From Buttiauxella sp035271705 (lineage in GTDB: Bacteria > Pseudomonadota > Gammaproteobacteria > Enterobacterales > Enterobacteriaceae): a stretch of 18,235 nucleotides of DNA. A model generated the notes under the pieces. That model was not told the DNA's origin. It ran no database searches and was given only the letters and a program-made list of their open reading frames with translations. Positions 1 to 6,963 of the stretch are shown here, piece after piece. The stretch spans positions 1 through 18,235 of the forward strand of contig NZ_DATERI010000175.1 in the NCBI RefSeq assembly GCF_035271705.1. Reading direction: 5' to 3'. The translations under genes and the position numbers were made by a program. Position 1 is the stretch's first letter. Each line of letters starts with the position of its first letter.

Positions 1-1
1 G

Positions 2-931
2 GTTTTGTTTCACTACAGCTCTGCGCTGATGGCCGCAAGTTTGCTGGCCTGGTGCTTCGGCTTGCGGCATGCCGTCGATGCTGATCACATTGCGGCGATT
101 GATAACGTGACGCGCAAAATGATGCAGCAAGGGAAACGCCCAATTGGCATTGGGGCCTGGTTCTCCCTCGGTCACTCCAGCATTGTGGTGTTGGCTTCCG
201 TGGCCATTGCCGCCACTGCAGCAGCATTCCAGAGTGATATGGACTGGTTTCAAAATGTCGGCGGTGTGATTGGCACCACCATTTCGGCGTGTTTCTTGCT
301 GGCAATGGCGCTGGTCAACCTGATGATTTTACGTGGTGTATGGCGCAATTTCCGTCAGCTTAAGCGTGGTGAACCGCTCTGTGCCGAGGCGACGGATTTT
401 ACCGGTGGCGGTGTGATGAGCTGGCTGTTTCGCTCCACTTTCAAGCTGATTAATAAAAGCTGGCACATGTATTGGGTCGGTTTTTTGTTTGGTTTAGGAT
501 TTGATACGGCAACTGAGATTGGCATCCTGGGCATTTCTGCCGCCAGTGCATCTAGCGGTATGTCGATGTGGTCGATTCTGGTGTTCCCGGCACTGTTTGC
601 CAGTGGGATGGCGCTGATTGATACGCTCGACAATATTATTATGGTTGGCGCTTATGGTTGGGCGTTTAACAAACCGCAACGCAAGCTCTATTACAACATG
701 ACGATTACCGGCACCTCCGTGGTCGTCGCTCTGTTTATTGGCGGCATGGAGGCGTTGGGGTTGTTGGCGGATAAATTCGACCTGCATAGTGGCATGTGGA
801 AGTGGGTTGACGCGTTGAATGAGAATCTCGGGAATGCGGGCTTTATCGTGGTTGGGTTGTTTATTGCCTGTTGGATTGTGTCGATGCTGAATTATCGCTG
901 GAAAGGGTACGACTCTTTAGTGGTTCGCTAG
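2..931 (+). CDS. NiCoT-family nickel/cobalt permease (5' end outside window)
   Basis: This is the C-terminal, larger part of an inner-membrane Ni2+/Co2+ transporter of the HoxN/NixA/NicO type. The reading frame is open to the left edge, so the true start and perhaps 30-40 residues are missing; the TTG at position 5 is not a believable start. The NiCoT signatures are visible in order: RHAVDADHI (the HX4DH metal-selectivity motif in the second membrane helix), FSLGHSSIV, LGFDTATEIG, and GMALIDTLDN. Several hydrophobic membrane segments separate them. The gene ends at TAG 929-931 and converges on avtA. Whether the metal is nickel or cobalt cannot be told from the motifs. E. coli K-12 has no such gene next to avtA as far as I recall, so this is a lineage-specific neighbour. 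No hydrogenase or urease genes are in the window to suggest a partner. Confidence 0.93.
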   Translation, partial: VLFHYSSALMAASLLAWCFGLRHAVDADHIAAIDNVTRKMMQQGKRPIGIGAWFSLGHSSIVVLASVAIAATAAAFQSDMDWFQNVGGVIGTTISACFLLAMALVNLMILRGVWRNFRQLKRGEPLCAEATDFTGGGVMSWLFRSTFKLINKSWHMYWVGFLFGLGFDTATEIGILGISAASASSGMSMWSILVFPALFASGMALIDTLDNIIMVGAYGWAFNKPQRKLYYNMTITGTSVVVALFIGGMEALGLLADKFDLHSGMWKWVDALNENLGNAGFIVVGLFIACWIVSMLNYRWKGYDSLVVR

Positions 932-937
932 AAACTT

Positions 938-1005
938 GTCGGATGACGCTTCGCTTATCTGACCTACGAAAAGCCATCGTTAGGTCGGTACGCGAATCGT
1001 CATCC
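938..1005. repeat. REP pair in opposite orientation (BIME-like)
   Basis: Positions 938-963 form a REP-type palindrome with outer arms GTCGGAT and ATCTGAC around a GCTTCGC core. Positions 977-1005 carry a degenerate copy in reverse orientation (TCGTTAGGTCGG, then TCATCC). The pair fills the 89-bp gap between the convergent permease gene and avtA, where REP pairs often stabilise transcript 3' ends or act as bidirectional terminators. The first unit closely matches the single REP at 2419-2444, so it belongs to a dispersed family. The role here is inferred. Confidence 0.75.
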
Positions 1006-1020
1006 ACCATGACCATTCAA

Positions 1021-2277
1021 TTAATTTCCGCTTTCATCCCACGCGCGTTCAATCTCTTCTGCAAGGATCTTCACGCCCGCTTCGATTTTATCTGGCTCCG
1101 GCACATAGTTCATACGCATACATTGATGCGTGTGTGGCCACGGCTTATCAAGGCCTGGGAAGAAATAATCCCCCGGCACCATCAAAACGCCACGTTTTTT
1201 CAGGCGCTGATAGAGCAATTCGGTAGAGATCGGCAGGTCTTTAAACCACAGCCATAGGAAAATTGCGCCCTCGGGTTTGTGAATCAGGCAGCGTTCTGGT
1301 GACAAGTAGCGGCGAAGAATCGCGATCGTGTCCTGAACACGCTGGTAATAGAACGGTTTAACCACCGTTTCAGACAAGCGCAGCAAATCGTTACGCTTAA
1401 TCATCTCACACGCCATCGCAGGGCCAATACCACCCGGTGCCAGGCTGATGATTCCATTCATGTTTCTGATTGCTGAGATAATTTTGTCATTGGCAACAAT
1501 AATGCCGCAACGGCTGCCCGGTAAACCCAGTTTTGACAAGCTCATGCACAAGATGATGTTTGGATTCCACAACGGGCGGGCTTCGCTGAAAATAATCCCC
1601 GGGAAGGGAACGCCATAAGCGTTATCAATCACCAGCGGAATACCGTGCTGGTTGGCCAACGCATCGAGTTTAATCAGCTCTTCATCGGTAATCACGTTGC
1701 CCGTTGGGTTGGTAGGGCGCGAGACGCAAATCATCCCGGTATCAGGGCCGATACGCAGATGCTCAAAGTCTACGTGATATTTAAACTGGCCTTCTGGCAG
1801 CAGTTCGATGTTGGGTCGCGTCGAGACAAACAGGTCTTCTTCAAGGCCGGAATCAGCATAGCCGATGTATTCCGGTGCCAGAGGGAACAACACCTTTTTA
1901 GTGCTGCCATCGGCATAACGGCCCGCAAACAAGTTAAACAAGTAGAAAAAGGCACTCTGACTACCATTTGTCAGTGCAATATTCTGCGCAGTGATATCCC
2001 AACCTAATTCGGTGCGCAGCATATCCGCAAGCGCGTCAAGTAACTCACTTTTCCCCTGCGGACCATCGTAATTGCATAGTGCATCGGTCATTTTCCCGTT
2101 TGCCAGCATGTCTGCCAGCAGCTCCTGGAAGTAGTCATTCATCGCAGGAATTTGTGCAGGATTACCGCCACCCAGCATGATTGCACCTGGCGTGCGCAGG
2201 CCGTCGTTCAAGTCCTCCATCAGGCGTGTAATGCCTGCATGGCGGGTAAATTTGTCGCCGAAAAGTGAAAACGTCAT
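1021..2277 (-). CDS. avtA: Valine-pyruvate aminotransferase (transaminase C)
   Basis: Cytoplasmic PLP-dependent class I/II aminotransferase that interconverts valine plus pyruvate with 2-ketoisovalerate plus alanine, linking alanine and branched-chain amino acid pools. The 418-residue product beginning MTFSLFGDKF is near-identical to E. coli AvtA over its whole length (E. coli 417 aa). The PLP lysine is K249 in SLSKLGLPGSR, and the NPTG and VIDNAYG motifs of fold type I precede it. I chose the ATG at 2277 because it matches the E. coli N-terminus. However, it has no good Shine-Dalgarno sequence, and the frame stays open upstream to an ATG at 2346 that does have one (AGAGG, 9-nt spacing). malS lies 183 bp upstream on the same strand, with a strong hairpin in between. 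E. coli avtA is reported to be repressed by alanine and leucine, and the leader here suggests an attenuation mechanism. Confidence 0.96.
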   Translation of the reverse strand: MTFSLFGDKFTRHAGITRLMEDLNDGLRTPGAIMLGGGNPAQIPAMNDYFQELLADMLANGKMTDALCNYDGPQGKSELLDALADMLRTELGWDITAQNIALTNGSQSAFFYLFNLFAGRYADGSTKKVLFPLAPEYIGYADSGLEEDLFVSTRPNIELLPEGQFKYHVDFEHLRIGPDTGMICVSRPTNPTGNVITDEELIKLDALANQHGIPLVIDNAYGVPFPGIIFSEARPLWNPNIILCMSLSKLGLPGSRCGIIVANDKIISAIRNMNGIISLAPGGIGPAMACEMIKRNDLLRLSETVVKPFYYQRVQDTIAILRRYLSPERCLIHKPEGAIFLWLWFKDLPISTELLYQRLKKRGVLMVPGDYFFPGLDKPWPHTHQCMRMNYVPEPDKIEAGVKILAEEIERAWDESGN

Positions 2278-2346
2278 AACGTAGAGGTCTTTGACAATCA
2301 AAAAGAGGCTAACCATAACGCCGTAAAAGACGCGGTGCAAACGCAT
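2278..2346 (-). other. Possible leader frame in frame with avtA
   Basis: An ATG at 2346 preceded by AGAGG at 9 nt opens 23 codons that run without a stop into the avtA ATG at 2277. Ten of the 23 residues are branched-chain (five Val, four Leu, one Ile), including VMVSLFLIV. It could be a regulatory leader whose translation opens the overlapping terminator stem, an N-terminal extension of AvtA, or chance. The lack of its own stop codon is unlike a classical leader peptide. E. coli AvtA is known without it. Confidence 0.3.
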
Positions 2347-2360
2347 TAAGGATAGCCTCT
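2300..2360 (-). terminator. Hairpin plus U-run upstream of avtA (attenuator or malS terminator)
   Basis: On the minus strand, arm 2360-2343 pairs with arm 2321-2304 over 18 positions. There are 16 pairs (one G-U) and two U-U mismatches, with a 21-nt loop, and five U residues follow at 2304-2300. This has the form of an intrinsic terminator. It ends only 23 nt before the avtA ATG and about 100 nt after the malS stop. It could therefore end malS transcription or attenuate avtA. The stem also contains the Shine-Dalgarno and ATG of the upstream leader frame. Confidence 0.8.
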
Positions 2361-2418
2361 AATCGGTAATATGCTGCCTAACCACACATAGAAAGCATTA
2401 AATGCTGAATCTATTTTT

Positions 2419-2444
2419 GTCGGATGACGCTTCGCTTATCCGAC
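2419..2444. repeat. REP-type palindrome
   Basis: Outer arms GTCGGAT (2419-2425) and ATCCGAC (2438-2444) flank a GCTTCGC core. It is nearly the same as the unit at 938-963 and lies 17 bp after the malS stop, a usual place for REP elements protecting mRNA 3' ends. Confidence 0.75.
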
Positions 2445-2460
2445 TTACAGTCTTTATGGA

Positions 2461-4479
2461 TTATGGGTTCCCCGCCCAAACCACCATCACTTTGTCATCA
2501 TCTGACTGACGGCTGAAACCATATCCTTGCTTCATGTTTAGCGTGTTCTGTTGGCCCGTACCAATGGCCGGATGGCGGGCACGGAACTGGCTGATTCTCT
2601 GCCAGTGCGACAGTGTGGCGACGTTTTGCCCCCAGTTCATATCAGAACGCGTGCCCTGGAGCGGGTCAGAACCGGTCGGACCAAACGGACGTTCTGTTTC
2701 ATCACCATAGAAAATCTGCACCGCACCCGGCGCCAGCAGCAGCAGTTCTGCAGCACGCTGCCCCCCTTCACGGAACAGGCGAGTATCGTGCGAAGAAAGG
2801 TAGCTAAGAACATTAAAATCTTGCAACTTAGCCGCCATTTGCTGCCAGGTGAGGTCAATGTTCGCCAGACAATCAACCGCTTTTGCCGCTTGCTCCTGAT
2901 AATCAAAATTGATCATCGCGTCAAAACCGCTGTTGTAGTAGTCGCTTTTCATCACCCCGTGGCCCCAGGACTCTCCGGTCATCCAGAAAGATGCATCATC
3001 AAGCTTCTTGTCTGGATGGGCTTTTTTCCATTCCGCCAGTGCGCTAACAGACTGTGCTTTAAGTTGCTGCCAGCCCGCTTTTTCAACGTGTTTTGCGGTA
3101 TCGACCCGAAAACCATCAATACCGTAGTCACGCACCCATTGGCTAAGCCAGTGAGTCAGGTAATCGCGCACGGTGTCGCCCGCAATTTCTTTCGCGTGGG
3201 TATCAGGTTTATGACGATAAAAGATGGGCAAACCCGCAGCGTGTGTCGATTCAGTTTTCAAATCCGGTAAGAACGCCAGCGACAGTGTTAAATCATCAAA
3301 ACCAGGGCTGTCGTAATTGCCGATATCGGTACGAATCCAATTTTTCCCCCACCAGTTTTGCCAGGCAGTACTGTCACCAAAGTTGATGTAATCATTAAAG
3401 GAATGCCAGCTTTGACCCGCAGCGGGTTTCCAGTCCGTCCAATTTTTGCCAAGCGTTTTAGTCAGTTCATCGCCTTTCAGGTAGAGCGCGCCAAACTGAT
3501 ACTCCTGCATATCCGCAAGGGTGGCGTAGCCGGTGTGGTTCATGACGATATCGAATAAAATACGGATCCCACGCTTATGGGCTTCATCCACCAGGGTGCG
3601 CAGTTCATCCGCGGTGCCCATATTGGCGTCGAGTTTGGTCCAGTCCATGGTGTAGTAACCGTGGTAGGCGTAATGCGGGAAATCGCCTTTGGTGCCGCCG
3701 CCAACCCAGCCGTGGATTTGTTCCAGCGGTGAGCTTATCCACAATGCGTTGACGCCCAATTGCTGGAGATAGTCGAGCTTGTGGGTTAAACCGGCGAGGT
3801 CACCGCCGTGGAACGTGCCAATTTCTTGCATGCCATCTTTATGACGGCCATAGCTGCTGTCGTTGTTAGGATTGCCATTTGCAAAACGGTCAGTCAGAAC
3901 AAAGTAGACCGTGGCATTTTGCCAGCTAAATGGCGCAGCCTGTTTGGTGCTGGCAGACTCCAGCAGCAACAGGCCATTGCTGTTTGCCGCAGGCATCAGG
4001 GTAATCTGGCCTTGTTTGACCGTTGCCGTCGCACCACTGTAGAAATCGCGTACTTCGCTGCCCTCAGCGAAGGTTTTGCTCACCTCCACGGTTAACGCTT
4101 TACCATCCCATTTTGGGCATTGTCGAGTCACATCGACCGGCGCGGCTTGCGGCTCGCTATTCACGCTCAGACTCAGCGTGGGAGTGCCGCTTCGGGTGTC
4201 GATTTGTATCCGATACTCACCTTCACGAAATAAACGCCAGACGGGTGCCTCTCCTTCGCAAGGCTTTAACGAAAGTGCCTGGTTCAGTTTGATGGATTCT
4301 GCGGGCTGCCAGCAGGTCTGGTCGAGTTTAAGGCTTAGCGGGAGCGCCCCTTTCGCAAGCTTTGCGTCACTGATAAACACACCTGGAGTTTGCTCTTTGA
4401 ACGCCGGTAGTCCAGGGGTGGTCCACACAGCTTGTGCAAAGCCTGGCAACAGAAGAAACAACAGAGGTAATTTTTTCAT
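2461..4479 (-). CDS. malS: Periplasmic alpha-amylase MalS
   Basis: Hydrolyses maltodextrins in the periplasm so the products can enter through the maltose system. The 672-residue product compares with 676 in E. coli. Residues 1-17 (MKKLPLLFLLLPGFAQA) are a signal peptide. A beta-rich N-terminal region reaches about residue 185 and the GH13 TIM barrel follows. Family regions visible are DIVMNH (about 310), the nucleophile D460 in GFRVDTAKH, the acid/base E503 in TGESWG, and D565 in SSHD. There are exactly four cysteines, at 56, 74, 121 and 537, matching the two disulfides of E. coli MalS. The start at 4479 was chosen because the signal peptide begins there; the open frame extends 13 codons further with no support. 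MalT boxes upstream place it in the maltose regulon. Confidence 0.97.
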   Translation of the reverse strand: MKKLPLLFLLLPGFAQAVWTTPGLPAFKEQTPGVFISDAKLAKGALPLSLKLDQTCWQPAESIKLNQALSLKPCEGEAPVWRLFREGEYRIQIDTRSGTPTLSLSVNSEPQAAPVDVTRQCPKWDGKALTVEVSKTFAEGSEVRDFYSGATATVKQGQITLMPAANSNGLLLLESASTKQAAPFSWQNATVYFVLTDRFANGNPNNDSSYGRHKDGMQEIGTFHGGDLAGLTHKLDYLQQLGVNALWISSPLEQIHGWVGGGTKGDFPHYAYHGYYTMDWTKLDANMGTADELRTLVDEAHKRGIRILFDIVMNHTGYATLADMQEYQFGALYLKGDELTKTLGKNWTDWKPAAGQSWHSFNDYINFGDSTAWQNWWGKNWIRTDIGNYDSPGFDDLTLSLAFLPDLKTESTHAAGLPIFYRHKPDTHAKEIAGDTVRDYLTHWLSQWVRDYGIDGFRVDTAKHVEKAGWQQLKAQSVSALAEWKKAHPDKKLDDASFWMTGESWGHGVMKSDYYNSGFDAMINFDYQEQAAKAVDCLANIDLTWQQMAAKLQDFNVLSYLSSHDTRLFREGGQRAAELLLLAPGAVQIFYGDETERPFGPTGSDPLQGTRSDMNWGQNVATLSHWQRISQFRARHPAIGTGQQNTLNMKQGYGFSRQSDDDKVMVVWAGNP

Positions 4480-4534
4480 AGGGTTAAACCAGCGATTATC
4501 TTTTATCCAGTGTGGCACTGTTTTAAGTAGCAGA

Positions 4535-4544
4535 GTTCATCCCC
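4535..4544 (-). promoter_or_regulatory. MalT box oriented toward malS
   Basis: The minus strand reads GGGGATGAAC, which matches the MalT recognition core GGGGA(T/G)GAGG at 8 of 10 positions, including the essential GGATGA. It lies 56 bp upstream of the malS start codon and points toward malS, as expected for a promoter-proximal activator site. Confidence 0.8.
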
Positions 4545-4557
4545 AAAATGGATAGTT

Positions 4558-4567
4558 GGGGAGGAGA
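4558..4567 (+). promoter_or_regulatory. Second MalT box, opposite orientation
   Basis: The plus strand reads GGGGAGGAGA, matching GGGGA(T/G)GAGG at 9 of 10 positions. It faces away from malS and toward bax, 13 bp from the first box. MalT binds cooperatively to several boxes, so it may simply strengthen malS activation. Confidence 0.7.
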
Positions 4568-4606
4568 TACCAGGGTGAGTGATGGCGATATCAATTCAGT
4601 AAAATA

Positions 4607-4622
4607 TGCGATAACCATCGCA
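4607..4622. promoter_or_regulatory. Perfect CRP-like palindrome TGCGA-N6-TCGCA
   Basis: TGCGATAACCATCGCA is a perfect inverted repeat with 6-bp arms. It differs from the canonical CRP site TGTGA-N6-TCACA by one symmetric change in each half and equals the core of the Sxy-dependent CRP-S class. It lies 127 bp upstream of the malS ATG and 171 bp upstream of bax. The target gene is not determined by the sequence. Confidence 0.5.
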
Positions 4623-4793
4623 AAATATGACACTTTTTGCCGTCATAAGAACTTCGTACGTGACATCATTTCAGAATTGGATTATTTCTTTTGGTGCTCA
4701 GGAGGTCTATTTTTGTTAGTATCTGCGTTCACTTTGTTCGAAACCTTTCACGAATAAGGCACTAGAAACGTAACGATCCGACCAGGAGATCTA

Positions 4794-5627
4794 ATGATAT
4801 CAACCCCAATCCGACGATTCGGGGCTGCGATACTTATGTTACTGACCTTCAGTTTTTCAACTGGGGTATTAGCAAGTCAACATGAGCCAAAATCGCATAA
4901 AGCCCAATTAGCTGCGACAAAAAGCACGAATACACAAAGTAAGAAACTGGCAAGTAGTAAGAAAGAGTATTCTCGCAATAGTGAAATTGCATCGCTCCCT
5001 GATTTGCGAAAATACCCTTCCGGAACACCTAGAAAAAAAGCGTTTCTCCGGACGGTCATGCCATATATTACTAGTCAAAATGCAGCGATCACTGTTGATC
5101 GTAACTGGCTGGTTTCAAAGCAGTATGAGAAACGCTGGTCACCTTCAGAACGTGCGCGTCTAAAGGATATTACCAAACGCTATAAAATTGCGTGGAGCGG
5201 TAATACCAGAAGCGTGCCATGGAATACGCTGATGGAAAAAGTCGACATCATTCCTACCAATATGGTGGCAACGATGGCCGCAGCCGAGAGTGGCTGGGGT
5301 ACCTCTAAACTCGCACGTAATAATAACAACTTGTTTGGTATGAAGTGCAGCAAGCGTCATTGCAACAGCGAGCCAGGTAAAGTTAAAGGCTACTTGCATT
5401 ACGATTCAGTTAAAGAAGGCGTTAACTCTTACGTTACAAATCTGAATACGCACCCAGCCTATAAATCTTTCCGTAAATCGCGTGCCCAATTGCGCAAAGC
5501 GGATCAAGAAGTCACGGCCAGCAATATGATTCATAAGCTGAAAGGGTATTCAACTAAGGGTAGTAGCTATAACAACTATCTCTTTGCGATGTACCAAACC
5601 AATCAGCGTTTTATGGTACCGAATTAA
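4794..5627 (+). CDS. bax: Bax protein, FlgJ-like glucosaminidase
   Basis: A 277-residue exported protein similar in length to E. coli Bax (about 274 aa). Residues 1-27 form a signal peptide (MISTPIRRFGAAILMLLTF, ending near GVLA). A low-complexity Lys/Ser/Thr-rich linker follows to about residue 65, and then a glucosaminidase domain of the GH73/FlgJ type. The likely catalytic Glu lies in MAAAESGWGTSKLARNNNN, followed by the characteristic NLFGMKC segment and a late YNNYLFAMY stretch. By family it should cut the glycan strands of peptidoglycan in the periplasm, though the physiological role of Bax is not established. The ATG at 4794 has a good AGGAG at 7-nt spacing. It is divergent from malS and ends at a strong terminator. 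Confidence 0.93.
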   Translation: MISTPIRRFGAAILMLLTFSFSTGVLASQHEPKSHKAQLAATKSTNTQSKKLASSKKEYSRNSEIASLPDLRKYPSGTPRKKAFLRTVMPYITSQNAAITVDRNWLVSKQYEKRWSPSERARLKDITKRYKIAWSGNTRSVPWNTLMEKVDIIPTNMVATMAAAESGWGTSKLARNNNNLFGMKCSKRHCNSEPGKVKGYLHYDSVKEGVNSYVTNLNTHPAYKSFRKSRAQLRKADQEVTASNMIHKLKGYSTKGSSYNNYLFAMYQTNQRFMVPN

Positions 5628-5665
5628 TTAAATAAAATAGATTGTTAATAATAAGTAATAAATTC

Positions 5666-5693
5666 ACGCCTTCAATATGAAGGCGTTTTTTTT
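5666..5693 (+). terminator. Intrinsic terminator after bax
   Basis: ACGCCTTC (5666-5673), a 5-nt loop, GAAGGCGT (5679-5686), then a run of T to 5693. The T-run overlaps the stop codon of the convergent xylR. In the reverse direction the hairpin is followed by only a weak T-rich stretch, so it mainly serves bax. Confidence 0.9.
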
Positions 5694-6870
5694 ACACTAA
5701 TATCTCGCTATACCTATCACGGTGTTCCTTCGGGGTCGCGTCATACTCTTTCTTGAAAACAGAATAAAAATATTGCAGCGATGGATAACCACACATCTGC
5801 GATATTTCGTTGATCGACAACGACGTAGAGACCAGCAAGCTACGCGCTTTTTCGAGTTTTTCGGCGTGAATCATCGCATGGATGGTCTCACCGACTTCCT
5901 CTTTAAAACGCTTTTCCAGATTGGAACGTGAGATCCCAACCGCATCTAACACCTGTTCAACTTTAATTCCTTTGCAGGCGTGATTGCGGATGTAATGCAT
6001 CGCCTGAATCACTGCGGGGTCATGCAAAGAACGATAATCCGTTGAGCGGCGTTCGACGACGCGCACCGGCGGCACCAGAATGCGTTGTAATGCGAGCGGT
6101 TCGTTATCCATCAAGCGATGTAATAATTTGGCGGCCTGGTATCCCATTTGTCGGGTGCCTTGCGCCACGGATGAAAGCGCCACTCGCGATAAATAGCGCG
6201 TCAGTTCTTCGTTATCAATACCAATCACACACAGCTTTTCCGGCACCGGAATGTGCAAATGCTCACAGACCTGTAGAAGATGGCGCGCACGAGCATCGGT
6301 CACCGCGATAATCCCAGTCTGTGGGGGTAGCGTTTGCACCCAATCAGCCAACCGATTTTGTGCGTGCTGCCAGTTTTCTGGCGCGGTTTCTATCCCTTGA
6401 TAAACCACACCACGATATTTTTCTTTCGCCACCAGTTGGTTAAAGGCATGTTCGCGCTCCATCGCCCAACCTTTGCCACTGGAATTGGGTAAACCGTAGA
6501 AGGCAAAACGCTGAACACCTTTCTCCTTGAGATGCAAAAATGCACTTTCCACCAATGCGTGGTTATCAGTGGCAATGTAATGCACTGGCGGATAGTGCTC
6601 GGGTAAATGGTAAGAGCCCCCAACGCCGACAATCGGCACTTCGGCACCCTCTAACAAATGCTGAATTTCTGCATCGTCGAAATCGGCAATAACCCCATCC
6701 CCTAAACATTCCTTAATGTTATCGATACGGGCACGGAAATCTTCTTCGATAAAAATATCCCACTCGGATTGAGACGCCTGCAAATATTCACCCACCCCTT
6801 CCACCACTTGGCGGTCATAGGCTTTATTGGCATTGAATAACAACGTAATGCGATGACGTTTCTCAAACAT
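5692..6870 (-). CDS. xylR: Xylose operon activator XylR
   Basis: Xylose-responsive transcription activator that turns on xylAB and xylFGH. The 392-residue product equals the E. coli length. Residues 1 to about 280 form a LacI/periplasmic-binding-like sensor domain (ITLLFNANKAYDRQVVEGVG at the start, GIIAVTDARARHLLQVCEH later). Residues about 290-392 form an AraC-type double helix-turn-helix DNA-binding domain, with KVEQVLDAVGISRSNLEKRF and SINEISQMCGYPSLQYFYSV as the two helices' regions. The ATG at 6870 gives the E. coli-like N-terminus MFEKRHRITLLF and has AGGA upstream; 22 further upstream codons are open but unsupported. It lies 93 bp after xylH, with a terminator-like hairpin between, so it is probably expressed by partial read-through or its own promoter. 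Confidence 0.97.
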   Translation of the reverse strand: MFEKRHRITLLFNANKAYDRQVVEGVGEYLQASQSEWDIFIEEDFRARIDNIKECLGDGVIADFDDAEIQHLLEGAEVPIVGVGGSYHLPEHYPPVHYIATDNHALVESAFLHLKEKGVQRFAFYGLPNSSGKGWAMEREHAFNQLVAKEKYRGVVYQGIETAPENWQHAQNRLADWVQTLPPQTGIIAVTDARARHLLQVCEHLHIPVPEKLCVIGIDNEELTRYLSRVALSSVAQGTRQMGYQAAKLLHRLMDNEPLALQRILVPPVRVVERRSTDYRSLHDPAVIQAMHYIRNHACKGIKVEQVLDAVGISRSNLEKRFKEEVGETIHAMIHAEKLEKARSLLVSTSLSINEISQMCGYPSLQYFYSVFKKEYDATPKEHRDRYSEILV

Positions 6871-6918
6871 GCTTTGTATTTCCTGATAAAAAACCCTTAC
6901 ATTCAATACCATAATTGC

Positions 6919-6948
6919 AAAAGTGCCGGGTAACATTCACCCGGCACT
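6919..6948 (-). terminator. Hairpin between xylH and xylR
   Basis: On the minus strand AGTGCCGGGT (6948-6939) pairs perfectly with ACCCGGCACT (6931-6922) around a 7-nt loop, and four T residues follow (6922-6919). This should reduce transcription from xylFGH into xylR, keeping the regulator low relative to the transporter. Confidence 0.8.
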
Positions 6949-6963
6949 GTGATCATTTGCACA

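Larger units (their letters stand above)
4480..4793. promoter_or_regulatory. Divergent malS/bax control region
   Basis: This 314-bp gap has no convincing gene. It holds two MalT boxes in opposite orientation (4535-4544 and 4558-4567), a perfect CRP-like palindrome (4607-4622) flanked by the direct repeats AAAATATG at 4601-4608 and 4622-4629, and an inverted repeat TATGAC/GTCATA at 4626-4631 and 4642-4647. The bax Shine-Dalgarno (AGGAG) is at its right end. I could not assign clear -10 and -35 boxes for either gene. Confidence 0.7.

Noticed and set aside
871..1257. 128-residue plus-strand frame overlapping the permease and avtA ends
   Set aside because: It spans the REP pair and runs antisense to the clearly real avtA; it is a shadow frame.
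2551..3270. 239-residue plus-strand frame antisense to malS
   Set aside because: It is long only because malS codon use leaves the opposite strand open; it has no recognisable domain and malS is certain.
4548..4757. 69-residue plus-strand frame between malS and bax
   Set aside because: It starts at the MalT boxes, has no Shine-Dalgarno, resembles no family I know, and overlaps the palindrome cluster.
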